Assembly: GCA_016704445.1 (NCBI GenBank)
Contig: JADJAE010000044.1
Location: forward strand, 1-64,000
Length of the DNA stretch: 64,000 nucleotides
Source of the DNA: Deltaproteobacteria bacterium
GTDB lineage: Bacteria > Myxococcota_A > Polyangia > Polyangiales > Ga0077539
Reading direction: 5' to 3'
Positions 45,648 to 55,122 of this stretch are shown in pieces. Position numbers and translations under genes: made by a program. The notes beneath the pieces are model-generated. The model saw only the letters and a program-made list of their open reading frames with translations, made no database searches and was not told the DNA's origin. Numbering within the stretch: position 1 is the first letter of the stretch; each line of letters starts with the position of its first letter.

Positions 45648-48287
45648 GTGAAGCCGACCTCCCGCCCCCCGCTCCTCCTCGCTGCCCTCTCGCTCCTCTC
45701 GCTGCTCGGCGCCCCCGTCGCAGCCTCGGCGCAGACCCTCCAGGTGGCCTTCAGCGAGATCGTCCGCGGCGGGGTCACCACCGACGCCTGGGGCGAGGCC
45801 AGCAGCCCCACCGCCTTCGCCCGCGGTGAGTTCACCGTGCAGGTCCCCCGCGGGGGTCGCGTCCGCTGGGCGCGGCTGTACTCCGGCGTCACGGTCTTCA
45901 ACCCCACCGCGAGCGCCCCGGCCTTTCCGCCGTCCATCCCCGCGGGCCCTTCGGGCAGCCCCCGCCAGGTGATCGTCGGCAACGGCACCTCCACGGTCAC
46001 GCGCACCCTCCAAGGGGCCCCGCGCTTCTACTCCCGCACCTTCCCCACCCCCACGGTCACCGCCCACTGGGGAACCTTCATCACCGACGTCTCCTCCGCC
46101 GTCCGCGCCGCGGTGGGTCCGTCCTCCCGCGGCGGCACCACCCGCATCACGGTGCAGGAGCGCGGCGACGACGCCCGCCGCGAGGGCCCCGGAATCATCC
46201 AGCTCGGCGGCCACTACCTGGTGGTCGTGTACGACCTCGACTTCGGCCCGCGGCGCAACGTGGTGGTCTACGAGGGCTGCGCCACCAACGGCTTCGAGAG
46301 CGCGGCGCTCCCGCTCCCCGGCGCCGTGGCCAACCGCTGTCCCTCGGGCTTCACCCGCGGCGAGCCCTTCGCGGCCTCGGTCGGGGTGATGTGGGAGTTC
46401 AACCGTCGGCCCAACCCCGCGGCGCCCAACGACCCGTCGCGCGACACCTGCTCCGAGGAGGAGAGCGAGATCATCGTCAACAACCTCTCGCTCACCACCA
46501 GGGCGGGCGGCGCAGACGACTGGCCCGGCGTCGCGGCCGGCATGGGCTGCTTCGCCGACACCGCGGGCCTCTGCACCATGGGCACCTTCGGCGGAACCGA
46601 GCCTGGCCCCGGCCGCGCCGCGGGCTCCCCGGTGGGCCTCGACGGGGACAACATCGTCGCCGCCCCGGCGCTCCCCCGGCTCGACGACGAGCTCTACGAC
46701 TTCCGCACGGTGGTGAGCGACGCGGCCACCTCGATGCGCTTCCGCTTCCGAGGCGACGGCGACGAGATGGTGCCGGTGATCGCGTTCCAGACCCTCGCCC
46801 GCGCCTCGCTCACCGACGCCGACGGAGACAACTGGACCGACGTGGTCGAGGGCGACTGCACCGCCGACACGGACAACGACGGCACCCCGGACTACCTCGA
46901 CATCGACAGCGACAACGACTGCCTCCCCGACGTGCGCGAGACCGCCTCCGGCCGCACCAACCCGATGAGCCCCGGGGCCGCCGACGCCAACTGCCCGGCC
47001 ACCGCGCCGATCTGCGACACCGCCGCGGGCGTCTGCCTCTGCAACACCACCAGCGACTGCACCCGCACCCCCATCGCCCCGGTGTGCGACCCGGCCAGCC
47101 GCACCTGCGTGGCGTGCTCCTCCGACGCGCAGTGCGCCTCCATCGATCCGTCGCGCCCCGCGTGCGTGCTCACCGGCAGCTCCCCCGGCCGCTGCGCCGC
47201 GTGCAACACCGACGCGCAGTGCTCCGGCGCGACGCCCTTCTGCGACGTCGGCGCGCACACCTGCGTGGCCTGCCTCACCAGCCGCGACTGCGCCGACCCG
47301 GCGAACCCGGTGTGCGACCCGGCGGGCCACGTCTGCCGCCCGTGCAACCCCTCCCTCGCCGGGGAGTGCACCATGGACGGCATGCTCATCTGCGCCGGAA
47401 CAGGGCCCAACATGGGCCGCTGCGTGCAGTGCACCACCAACCTCAACTGCGCCAGCGGCGTGTGCGACCTCAGCACCAACCGCTGCGTGGGCTGCGGCAC
47501 CAACGCCGACTGCGCCGGGTCGACCCCCATCTGCGACGCGGGCACCCGCACCTGCCGGCCGTGCTCCCCGAGCAACCCGACGGACTGCCGCGCTCCCACC
47601 CCGGCCTGCGCCACCACCGGGCGCGACATGGGCCGCTGCGTGGCCTGCACCGCCGAGAACATGACCGCGTGCACGGGCGCGACGCCGATGTGCGACGCGG
47701 CGATGAACCGCTGCGTGGCGTGCATCCCGGGCAGCGCCGCGGCGGTGTGCGCGATGAGCGCCGACGGCACGGCCTGCGTGATGGACGCCAGCGGGTCGCG
47801 CCGCTGCGGCTGCGACCGCGACGCCGACTGCGGGGCGACGGACTCGGGGCGCATCTGCGATCCGACGGCGCGCCGCTGCCGGGCGGGCTGCTGGCCGGGC
47901 GAAGGCCACAACGGCTGCCCCGCCGGGATGACCTGCAGCTCCGACGACCCCACCCGCCCCGGAACCTGCTCGACGGGCTGCTTCCGCGACCTCGACTGCG
48001 CCCAGCCGACGCCCTTCTGCGAGACCGCGACGGACGGCGGCGCGGGCCGCTGCGTGGGCTGCCTCACGGACGCCCACTGCGCCGACCGAACCGACGGCCT
48101 CACCCGCTGCAGCGAGCAGCACATCTGCGTGGAGGGCCCCGCGCCCGCGCCGGGTGCGATCACCACCCTGAGCGGCGACGGCTGCGGCTGCCACGTCGGG
48201 ATGGAGCCGGACTCGGCCCCGCGGCTGGGCTTCCTGCTGCTGGCGGGCCTCGGCGTGTGGGCGCTGCGTCGCCGCCGCGATCCTTGA
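45648..48287 (+). CDS. Large Cys-rich surface protein with MYXO-CTERM-type tail
   Basis: The protein is 879 aa. A signal peptide (LLLAALSLLSLLGAPVAASA) is followed by a beta-rich domain of about 350 residues. Next come Asp-rich thrombospondin type 3-like repeats (TDADGDNWTDVVEGDC, DTDNDGTPDYLDIDSDNDC), then about 12 Cys-rich repeats of the CDxxxxxCVACxxDxxC type over residues 430-830. The end, GDGCGCHVGMEPDSAPRLG plus a hydrophobic helix and RRRRD, has the Cys-TM-Arg layout of MYXO-CTERM sorting signals. It should be exported and anchored at the cell surface. It resembles TraA only in layout. Confidence 0.85.
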   Translation: MKPTSRPPLLLAALSLLSLLGAPVAASAQTLQVAFSEIVRGGVTTDAWGEASSPTAFARGEFTVQVPRGGRVRWARLYSGVTVFNPTASAPAFPPSIPAGPSGSPRQVIVGNGTSTVTRTLQGAPRFYSRTFPTPTVTAHWGTFITDVSSAVRAAVGPSSRGGTTRITVQERGDDARREGPGIIQLGGHYLVVVYDLDFGPRRNVVVYEGCATNGFESAALPLPGAVANRCPSGFTRGEPFAASVGVMWEFNRRPNPAAPNDPSRDTCSEEESEIIVNNLSLTTRAGGADDWPGVAAGMGCFADTAGLCTMGTFGGTEPGPGRAAGSPVGLDGDNIVAAPALPRLDDELYDFRTVVSDAATSMRFRFRGDGDEMVPVIAFQTLARASLTDADGDNWTDVVEGDCTADTDNDGTPDYLDIDSDNDCLPDVRETASGRTNPMSPGAADANCPATAPICDTAAGVCLCNTTSDCTRTPIAPVCDPASRTCVACSSDAQCASIDPSRPACVLTGSSPGRCAACNTDAQCSGATPFCDVGAHTCVACLTSRDCADPANPVCDPAGHVCRPCNPSLAGECTMDGMLICAGTGPNMGRCVQCTTNLNCASGVCDLSTNRCVGCGTNADCAGSTPICDAGTRTCRPCSPSNPTDCRAPTPACATTGRDMGRCVACTAENMTACTGATPMCDAAMNRCVACIPGSAAAVCAMSADGTACVMDASGSRRCGCDRDADCGATDSGRICDPTARRCRAGCWPGEGHNGCPAGMTCSSDDPTRPGTCSTGCFRDLDCAQPTPFCETATDGGAGRCVGCLTDAHCADRTDGLTRCSEQHICVEGPAPAPGAITTLSGDGCGCHVGMEPDSAPRLGFLLLAGLGVWALRRRRDP

Positions 48288-48406
48288 GCGCTGCGACCGG
48301 GCGCTCGCGCAGTCATCCTCGCTCTCCTTGACGGGCGGGGGTGCGCGGGTGTGCGATGCCCGACGCGAAGCGCGGCAGGGTCGCCGGTTCGCGAGGAGCT
48401 TCTCCC

Positions 48407-50053
48407 ATGAGAACCGTAGCCCCCTGGATCGTCCTGCTGTGCCTCGTCGGCGCGGTCGGCTGTACGCAGACCGATGACGGCGAGGTCATCGAGCCCTCGA
48501 TGGAGGCGTCGGTGCCCCCGCCGCGAGACACCGGCTCCGCGCGGGCGGACGACGCGGCGGCGACGGACCAGGATGTCGGGGCGACGGACGTGGTCACAGC
48601 GTCGGACGCGGGGGTGATCCTCCCCAGCGACGACCTGGGTGGGAGCAGGGACGGGGGGATGACCGGCGACGACTCGGGCCTGCCGCGCGTGGGGCTGATG
48701 TCGGGCGGCGACATCTGCGGCAACGGCCTCGACGACGACCTCGACGGCTTCGTCGACCAGGACTGTGCGTGCGACCCCGGCGCCAGCCAGCCATGCTACC
48801 CCGGCCGCGCCGATCAGGCCGGCGGGACGCGCTGCCAGTGGGGCACGATGCGCTGCGCTCCGGGCGGCACCTGGCTCGCGTGCACCGGCGCCGGGAGCCC
48901 CGAGATCGAGCAGTGCAACGGCATCGACGACAACTGTGACGGGCGCGTCGACGAGGAGTGCTCGTGCCCCACCGAGGGCGCCACCCGATCCTGCTACGCC
49001 GGCCCGACCGGGACGCCCGGGGTCGGTCCCTGCCTCGGCGGCACCCAGAGCTGCGCGCGCGACACCTTCGGCGAGCTCACCTGGGGCGAGTGCGCCGGGA
49101 TGGTCGTGCCCAGCTTCGAGACCTGCAACGGCGTCGACGACGACTGCGACGGGGTCGTCGACGAGGACTGCCGCTGCCGCCTCGGAGAGATCCGCTCGTG
49201 CTACCCGGGCCCGGAGGGCACCGCCGGCCGCGGGTCGTGCTTCGCGGGCACCCAGCGCTGCGTCGACCGGATGTCCGGCGGCTCGGACTGGACCGTCTGC
49301 CAGCAGTACACCGCCCCCAGCGCGGAGACCTGCAACGGCGCCGACGACGACTGCGACGGAGTCATCGACGAGGACTGCCCCTGCAGCGCCGGCGAGACGC
49401 GCCCGTGCTTCGACGGCCCCCCGGCGACGACCGCGATCGGCCAGTGCCGCGCCGGGGCGATGTCCTGCGTCGACGGCCGGTGGGGGGCGTGCGTGGGCCA
49501 GACGCTGCCCTCGCCCGAGCTCTGCAACCTCGTCGACGACAACTGCGACGGCCGCGTCGACGAGGGCTGCCTCTGCCCCTCCGGGCAGACGATGGTCTAC
49601 CGCCAGCGCAACCTTCCGGTCGCGACGATGTGCGGCGTCCAGATGGGCGACGGCTGGGCGATGATGGACGACGCCTGCGAGGCGCGCCGCTGCCCCGACG
49701 GGCAGGTCTACGTGGAGGGCCCGATGCGCTTCGCGGGCTGCGTCGCGCCGCCGCCCACGTGCCGCCCCGAGCAGTTTCCCAACTACCTCCCGACCCGCGG
49801 CTGGGTCTGCGAGGCGGGCTGCCAGATGGTCATCCGCTTCGGCGGCGTCTTCGGCACCGAGGCCGTCTGCGCGGCCTGGCCCGACCAGATCGAGTGCCGG
49901 CCCACGTGCTTCCGGCACTTCCGCCCCGAGGTGCACGCCTGGGACTGCGCGTCACGCTGCGCAGGCGGCGCGGCGGGCGTGCTCTTCGCGGGCCTGCGGC
50001 TCTGCCTCCCCTGCCCGAACCCTCCGGGCGTCCGCATCCAGACCGGCGACTAG
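48407..50053 (+). CDS. MopE-repeat lipoprotein (putative metal-binding motif)
   Basis: The product is 548 aa from ATG 48407, with GAGGAG upstream. The lipobox is LVGAVGC. A Ser/Asp/Ala-rich spacer is followed by five copies of a C-N-G-x-D-D-D/N-C-D-G motif (such as CNGIDDNCDGRVDEEC), known as the MopE putative metal-binding repeat. Each copy is separated by a Cys-rich unit with PCY or SCY and GTQ/GxMxC. The C-terminal 130 residues are a separate Cys-rich domain. It is probably outer-membrane and Ca or metal-binding. Its last 4 nt overlap the convergent gsk stop. Confidence 0.85.
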   Translation: MRTVAPWIVLLCLVGAVGCTQTDDGEVIEPSMEASVPPPRDTGSARADDAAATDQDVGATDVVTASDAGVILPSDDLGGSRDGGMTGDDSGLPRVGLMSGGDICGNGLDDDLDGFVDQDCACDPGASQPCYPGRADQAGGTRCQWGTMRCAPGGTWLACTGAGSPEIEQCNGIDDNCDGRVDEECSCPTEGATRSCYAGPTGTPGVGPCLGGTQSCARDTFGELTWGECAGMVVPSFETCNGVDDDCDGVVDEDCRCRLGEIRSCYPGPEGTAGRGSCFAGTQRCVDRMSGGSDWTVCQQYTAPSAETCNGADDDCDGVIDEDCPCSAGETRPCFDGPPATTAIGQCRAGAMSCVDGRWGACVGQTLPSPELCNLVDDNCDGRVDEGCLCPSGQTMVYRQRNLPVATMCGVQMGDGWAMMDDACEARRCPDGQVYVEGPMRFAGCVAPPPTCRPEQFPNYLPTRGWVCEAGCQMVIRFGGVFGTEAVCAAWPDQIECRPTCFRHFRPEVHAWDCASRCAGGAAGVLFAGLRLCLPCPNPPGVRIQTGD

Positions 50054-51357
50054 CGCGCCCAGTACGCCTCGTCGTCGAGCCCCTCTTCGCGCTCTGGCAG
50101 TCCCCGCGTGAGCCGCGGGGACGACTGCGCGAGCACCTCGTAGCTCACCCGGTTGGCGTAGCGGCACACCTGGCTCATCGACGAGTACGTCAAGAACGCG
50201 CGCACGTGCTTCGCGGAGTTCGGGACGCTCGAGCGATGGAAGCGGTTGGCGCTCATGTCGTGCAGCAGCGCCGACAGCGCCGCGTCGCCCGCGCCGTTGG
50301 TGCTGGTGATGCGGTCGGGGCCTCCGTGGTAGGGCCCGATGTGCGCGAAGACCTTGATCGGCTGCGTGCAGCTCGCGCGCAGCATCGGACGGCTGAACTC
50401 GTAGCGGTTGAACTCCGCGATGGCGCCGGGGAGCAGCGGATAGCGCGTCTCGCGCTTCACCTCGTCGTCCGTGTGGCCCGCGAGGTAGAGCCCCGTGGGC
50501 CCCGCCGTGCACAGCACCATGTCGGTGAGATCGAGCGCCCGGTCGCACGCGAGCAGCGGGTCGGACTCGCCGGTGAGCGCCTCGGCCTCCTCCTCGTTCA
50601 TCGCGACGACGTCGACGTGCTCGCGGATGAACGACCGCCAGAACTCGGGGCGCTCGGCGATCACGAAGCGCGTGCCGAGCGTGAGCACCACCGGGACGCC
50701 GCGCTCCTTCGCGAGCGCGAGCGCGCGGCGGGTGGCGTCCGGCATCGGGTCGGACTCCTTGCAGCGCATCAGGTAGGCGGAGATCACCAGGCTCGACGCG
50801 CCGTCGAAGATCGCGGGCGGCACGCTCTCCGGCCGAAGTCCGTTCATCTGCCCCTCGCTGATGGCGAAGGTGCGCTCGCCGTCCGGCGTGACCAGCGCGA
50901 AGCAGCGACCGATCGGGCCGTCGACCGGCTGGAGGTGGTCGAGGTTCACCCGGCTCGAGGTGTTCGAGAGGTAGCGGTAGCCCGAGGTGCCGAGGCGGAT
51001 CTCCTCGCTCATCACGCCGAGCAGAATCGACGCGTCGTCGGCGAGCAGCGAGTAGTTGTGCAGGGTGTTGCCGACGGTGCCGCCCGCGAACTCGTACAGG
51101 ATGAGCTTGTCGCGCAGCAGCTCGTCGTAGAGCGCGCTCGCCTTCTCGTTGGGGATGACGATCGATGCGCCCTTCGCGAGCCCGTAGCGCGCGAGGAGGG
51201 CGTCGGGCACGCGAGCGTCGATGTCGACGAGCGTCTGATCGACGCCGACGACGTGCGTCTTCGCAGACTGCGCGGTGATGCCCGCGTAGAGGAAGAGCGG
51301 ATCGCGCGCCTGGATGGGGAAGTAGTGCTTGTGCTTGCGGCGGCCGGGGAATCGCAT
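50050..51357 (-). CDS. gsk: Inosine-guanosine kinase (PfkB family)
   Basis: The protein is 435 aa from ATG 51357. It is recognised along its whole length from MRFPGRRKHKHYFPIQARDP through GGTVGNTLHNYSLLADDASI, GPIGRCFALVTPDGERTFAI, TNGAGDAALSALLHDMSANR and SPRLTRGLPEREEGLDDEAY. It phosphorylates inosine and guanosine in purine salvage. The NGAGD motif is the PfkB catalytic site. Similarity to the gammaproteobacterial enzyme appears unusually high over every block, which suggests transfer or strong conservation. An open frame continues upstream into the next lipoprotein but is not part of this gene. Confidence 0.95.
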   Translation of the reverse strand: MRFPGRRKHKHYFPIQARDPLFLYAGITAQSAKTHVVGVDQTLVDIDARVPDALLARYGLAKGASIVIPNEKASALYDELLRDKLILYEFAGGTVGNTLHNYSLLADDASILLGVMSEEIRLGTSGYRYLSNTSSRVNLDHLQPVDGPIGRCFALVTPDGERTFAISEGQMNGLRPESVPPAIFDGASSLVISAYLMRCKESDPMPDATRRALALAKERGVPVVLTLGTRFVIAERPEFWRSFIREHVDVVAMNEEEAEALTGESDPLLACDRALDLTDMVLCTAGPTGLYLAGHTDDEVKRETRYPLLPGAIAEFNRYEFSRPMLRASCTQPIKVFAHIGPYHGGPDRITSTNGAGDAALSALLHDMSANRFHRSSVPNSAKHVRAFLTYSSMSQVCRYANRVSYEVLAQSSPRLTRGLPEREEGLDDEAYWAR

Positions 51358-51443
51358 GGTCGAGGCCCGCGTGACGTTGAGGGCCGACGTTACCACGAGG
51401 GGCGCGGACCGCCGTGGCCGCAGCGACCGGGTCGCTCGGCTCG

Positions 51444-52014
51444 CTACTCGGCGATGAGCCGGAAGGGCTGCGCCTCGCCGCTGTCCGAGCGCACCACCAC
51501 GCAGAGGGCCTCGGGGGGTGTCTTCGACCGTGAGGCGGGTGGAGACCAGGCCGGTGGCGAAGGGAGCGCAGGCGGTGAGGCCCTCGGTGGTGGTCACCTG
51601 GCCGAGGTCGAAGCGCGCGTCGACGGCGTGCGTCACGTCGATGCGGTACGAGCCGCCCGCCATGGGCCGCAGGATGAAGTGCCGACCCGCGTCCGAGGCG
51701 AGGAGCGAGCCGCGAACGCACCCGGCCATCGGGAGCGCGGTCGCCATGGTGACCGCAGAGGGCGGGGCCACCGGGCACCACGGGCTCGCCGCGATGGACG
51801 CCGCGGCGTCGTCGATGGTGATTGCTTCGGTGATCGAGGGCGCCGCGCCCGTCACCGGCAGCTCCCGGTCGGCCGAGAGGGTCACGAGGCCCTCGCCGAC
51901 GACCTGGGTCAGCGCGTTGTCACTCTCCATGGCGAGCGACTCGGGGCCGCCCGCGCAGCCAGTCGCCACGACCGCCGCCATCGCGAGACCCGACAACCAG
52001 ATGATGTTCTTCAT
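51444..52014 (-). CDS. Hypothetical lipoprotein, one frameshift near the C terminus
   Basis: The start is ATG 52014, and the lipoprotein signal is MKNIIWLSGLAMAAVVATGC. The mature part (about 170 aa) has Cys pairs and a beta-rich look (GGSYRIDVTHAVDARFDLGQ) but no family I know. After STRLTVEDTP the frame must shift by one base at the G6 run 51513-51518 (plus strand) to read ALCVVVRSDSGEAQPFRLIA before a stop at 51446. Without the shift the frame runs into gsk. One extra base in the homopolymer explains it. Confidence 0.65.
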
Positions 52015-52402
52015 AGGAGCGCTCCATTCAGCAACCCGGCCGACTCTTGCGAGTCCCGTAGGCTTTGCGTCCCCCGCTCGCGCGAGGTTTGCCGTTGTGT
52101 GGACCGAGGGGCCCGTCGCACCGCAGGTGCGCTGTGTGGCCCGTTCACTCCCTATGATCGGCAGGGCTGCCAGGAACCTTAATGGGAAAAGTACGCCCCC
52201 CGCTTCGGGCTCCCGCGGCCTCGCTGCCGTCACCTCCCCGTCGGATCCGACGGGAGCGCCACGCAGTCGGGCCTCTGCGAGATGGCCCACGCAGGGTGCC
52301 TGGGGGCCTCCGCATCGGAAGCGTTGATGCCAACGGCATCGCCGAAGCGCTCTCGCGAATCCCGACCACGAGCCGTAGCGCAGAAGGGGCGTAGGCACCG
52401 CC
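52015..52402. other. Intergenic region, no supported gene
   Basis: These 388 bp lie between the lipoprotein and the ORF at the left of the IS. AT-richer bases near 52140-52185 could be a promoter. Only shadow ORFs are present. Confidence 0.4.
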
Positions 52403-52594
52403 ATGACGACGCGCCCGCCACCACCGTCAGACCCACCCGCTGGGACTACCCCCGGCTCCACGGGCTCGATGGAGATCACCGTCGACATCGCCCGCCTCCT
52501 CGACATGCGCGCGAGGGGGCTCATCACGGTCGACGAGATCGGCCTTGTGCTGCGCACCATGGATTTCTGTATGGGCCGGGGAGAGGCAGCGAAG
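52403..52594 (+). pseudogene. Short ORF cut off by the IS element
   Basis: ATG 52403, after AAGGGGCG, opens a frame whose first 60 residues look natural: a Pro-rich start, then SMEITVDIARLLDMRARGLI and TVDEIGLVLRTMDFCMG. From 52595 the frame enters the inverted repeat of the IS and reads IS sequence, so the original C terminus is missing. No family is recognised. Confidence 0.4.
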
Positions 52595-52616
52595 GGGTGT
52601 GGCTCCCATCGTGCTC
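52595..52616 (+). repeat. Left terminal inverted repeat of the IS
   Basis: The 22 nt are identical to the reverse complement of 54149-54170. The transposase stop codon lies at its inner edge. Confidence 0.9.
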
Positions 52617-54045
52617 ATGCGACACGGCGGACATCCCGCCGCTTCGCCTCCAGCGTGAGTTCGAGTGCAGCCACCCACCGATGGCTGAGATGCAGTGCGC
52701 GTAGCCGTACGATCTCTTCACCACTGGCGTCCTTCCAGCGTGCGCCCGAGCGCTTGAAACGCACATTGAAGAGACTCTTGCAGGTCGCCTCGACGGGGCC
52801 GCTGCCCACGGGTCGGCCGGCAGCCCGCGCGATCGCGTACTCCAGCCGCCCGGCGCCGCCTTGATTCGCCAGGAAGGTCAGCGCGTCGTGCACGGGCCGA
52901 TCCTTCTGCTCGCGCGGCTCTTCGAGCCCCCAGGCGGTGACCTCCGCCTGCAACTCCCTCCATGCCCCGGACTTGTTCAGCAACCGCAGCCTCCAGCGGG
53001 TGAGCCACGCCGTGGCCTGGGGCGCCTCGAAGCGCCGCCGCGCTGCTTTGCCCATCTTCTCCAGGAAGTGCCACAGGTCCACCAGCCGGGCGATCGCCCG
53101 TCCGAGCGCTGCCTCGGTCAACGCCTCGCCGAGCAGGTTCCACATCTCCACCGCGCCGTCGCACAGCAGCGTAACTTGAAGCGTCGGGCGCATGCCCAGC
53201 AAGGTCATCACGTCATCCTTCAAGCCGAGCACCAGGCCGTCCACATCCCCGCCCGGCATCCGCCCATAGCGGATCGTGTGCAGCCCCTTGCCGGAGGCGT
53301 CGTGGATCGTCACGGTCGCGCAGTACGCCATGTGCCAGAGCCGCACGACAGGCCGCTTCGCCGCGCCCTTGGCGGGCCGCCCACGGGGTCGTCGCCGGGG
53401 CTCTTCCATCGGCACCGCCACGCGGTCGAGCGAGATCACAACACCCGTGGCCTCGACCGGCAGCGCATAGGCGGCAATGAGCGCCGACTCGACCCGCTCG
53501 CGCTCCTGCATGACGAGCTCGCCGACCCGGTGAGCGACCCGCTCGAAGCTCGCGCGGCTGTAGGGCAGGACGCCGAGCTGATGGGCCGCTTGAGTGGCTT
53601 CGCGACTGGGGTCCAGTTGCACGAGAAAGGCCATCGCGGTGCAGGTCTGGGGCAGCCAGCCGGCGCCGACGACGCCCACGCGTACGCCGATCGGATCGAC
53701 CGTCGTAGCGTAGGGATCCCCCGCCGGGCGATAGCGCGTGCGCGTCACGACCACCGGCCCGGCGAGCGTGTAGTAGGTCGCCTCGCGGCGCAGCACGGGA
53801 CGGTGGAGTCGGCCGCCGATGAGCAGGCGGGGCACCTGGCGATCACACGCGGCGAGGATCGTCTGGTGCAGCGATCGTTGCACCTCGGCGCCGAGCGTCG
53901 CCACCGCGCGCTCGACCGCGGCGTAGTCGAAGGGCTCGTCCGACCGGGCGTGCTCGACGGCCGCGAGGGTGAACGTCACGGCGTGGCTCAGGACGTCAGC
54001 GAGGGGCTTGAGGGCGGCGGGAAGATGAAGGACGATCGGCTCCAC
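52615..54045 (-). CDS. ISKra4 family transposase
   Basis: This 476-residue protein looks intact. The C-terminal part carries GSGPVEATCKSLFNVRFKRS and WKDASGEEIVRLRALHLSHR, hallmark of ISKra4-type transposases. Middle blocks are VISLDRVAVPMEEPRRRPRG (acidic catalytic Asp region) and LLCDGAVEMWNLLGEAL with LVDLWHFLEKMGKAARRRF. The lack of frame breaks suggests recent activity, in contrast to several chromosomal genes here. Confidence 0.92.
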   Translation of the reverse strand: MEPIVLHLPAALKPLADVLSHAVTFTLAAVEHARSDEPFDYAAVERAVATLGAEVQRSLHQTILAACDRQVPRLLIGGRLHRPVLRREATYYTLAGPVVVTRTRYRPAGDPYATTVDPIGVRVGVVGAGWLPQTCTAMAFLVQLDPSREATQAAHQLGVLPYSRASFERVAHRVGELVMQERERVESALIAAYALPVEATGVVISLDRVAVPMEEPRRRPRGRPAKGAAKRPVVRLWHMAYCATVTIHDASGKGLHTIRYGRMPGGDVDGLVLGLKDDVMTLLGMRPTLQVTLLCDGAVEMWNLLGEALTEAALGRAIARLVDLWHFLEKMGKAARRRFEAPQATAWLTRWRLRLLNKSGAWRELQAEVTAWGLEEPREQKDRPVHDALTFLANQGGAGRLEYAIARAAGRPVGSGPVEATCKSLFNVRFKRSGARWKDASGEEIVRLRALHLSHRWVAALELTLEAKRRDVRRVA

Positions 54046-54117
54046 GGGGCATCCTGCGGGTGAGTGTTCAGCAACCCCTCGGTCGCATGGCTCTGCCCCG
54101 CCTTCAACCCCGCCCCA

Positions 54118-55122
54118 TCACGTCGCCGCCAGGAGCTCCCAGGACCCCGAGCACGATGGGAGCCACACCCGATCGGGGTGCCCGGGCTTCAAGGAAGTGA
54201 ATCCCCTGTTGGGATTGCGCGGGTCGATGTACCGATCGATCGGCCAGGTCGGATCCTGCGCCGACCCTGGGGTGTACGTATAGAATCGCAGGTTGAGGTC
54301 GCGGTCGTCGCCCCACCCCGCCGCGCCGATGTCGTAGACGGAGAGCGCGTCGGAGCAGGGCTGCCCCGCCTCGGCATATCGGCAATCGCGCACCGAGCCG
54401 TCTTCTTCATCGCTGATGACCACGATGCCCAGCACGGCGTCGGGGCGCACGAAGCCCGCGTTGGCGTCGGTGTTCCCGGCCTGCTCGCGGGGGTTGCGCA
54501 CCACCAGGGCGCGGTAGGCCGACTCGAGCTGCTGCTCCAGGCCACAGCCCTGCGTGGAGAGGAATGCGTTGCAGACGAAGTCCTCTCGAAACCCGTCGGC
54601 GTTCGTGGAGTCCGCGTCGAAGGTGAGAAAGCTCGGGTACTGGTTGGGATCGGTGGTGCAGCGCGCCGGGCGCGACCCCGCGGGCAGCGTGGTCCAGGGG
54701 CGGTGCGCGGCAAGGGCGCGGCCCGAGCGGATGGGATTGAGCAGCCCGTCGTCGCCCACGTCCGCGCTGACGTTGCAGCTCCCGACATTGGAGCCCGGGG
54801 TCCCGAGGTCGGAGGAGACCACCGCGACGTGGAGGCTCTTCACCGGCGGGTGCGCCGGGCGCCCGGTGGCGGGGTCGACCGGAGGGGCGACGAGCTGGTC
54901 GATGAGCACGCGAAACTGCGCCCCGAGGCGCTGCTGATACGCGCTCATGGAGTTGGAGTTGTCGACCACGAAGAGCATGTCGACGCTGTCGACTCCGTTG
55001 TTGAATATCTCCGTGGTGAAGCTCGCGTTGAGCCGCTCGACGGGCTGCGCGCTGGGGCGCTCCAGGCACCCGCACAACACCGCCGCCACCCCAATGGACC
55101 ATCGGGAAGATTGTCTCGTCAT
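54118..55122 (-). pseudogene. VWA-type lipoprotein gene truncated by the IS
   Basis: The ORF has 334 codons from ATG 55122. A lipobox (AVLCGC) is followed by a von Willebrand A-like domain with SVDMLFVVDNSNSMSAYQQR (MIDAS DxSxS variant), LHVAVVSSDLGTPGSNVGSC and VLGIVVISDEEDGSVRDC. The natural sequence runs to SLKPGHPDRV at about 54171, then the reading enters the IS inverted repeat and stops after 17 foreign residues. Family members in Polyangia are, to my knowledge, about 100 or more residues longer. The product may be non-functional. Confidence 0.8.
54149..54170 (-). repeat. Right terminal inverted repeat of the IS
   Basis: Perfect match, in inverse orientation, to 52595-52616. Outside it the sequence reads as the VWA lipoprotein gene. 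Confidence 0.9.

Larger units (their letters stand above)
52595..54170 (-). mobile_element. Insertion sequence, ISKra4-like, 22-bp terminal inverted repeats
   Basis: The element is about 1576 bp, bounded by perfect 22-nt inverted repeats at 52595-52616 and 54149-54170 (each beginning GGGTGTGGCTCCCATC when read inwards). It carries one transposase on the minus strand. I find no convincing direct repeat next to the ends. The right end lies inside the VWA lipoprotein gene, and the left end lies inside an unrelated short ORF. Flanking DNA has therefore been lost or rearranged since insertion. Confidence 0.85.

Noticed and set aside
44754..48194. An 1146-codon minus-strand frame
   Set aside because: Opposite a clear Ser/Thr kinase and the MYXO-CTERM protein; Ala/Gly/Arg-rich shadow.
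45648..48287. TraA outer-membrane exchange receptor
   Set aside because: Architecture is similar, but the N-terminal domain is not recognisably PA14-like and no traB (OmpA-domain) gene follows.
46892..49936. A 1014-codon open frame on the minus strand opposite the two Cys-rich protein genes
   Set aside because: It is antisense to genes with signal peptides and recognisable repeats; its translation is low-complexity and matches no family. Long antisense frames are expected at this GC content.
52578..54099. Imperfect inverted repeat (GGGGAGAG / CTCTGCCCC) as the ends of the IS
   Set aside because: A perfect 22-bp inverted repeat at 52595 and 54149 explains the ends better, and the right-hand copy precisely coincides with loss of VWA gene sequence.
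54118..55122. VWA lipoprotein ending naturally at 54118
   Set aside because: The last 17 codons lie in the IS terminal repeat and beyond it, so the natural C terminus is lost.
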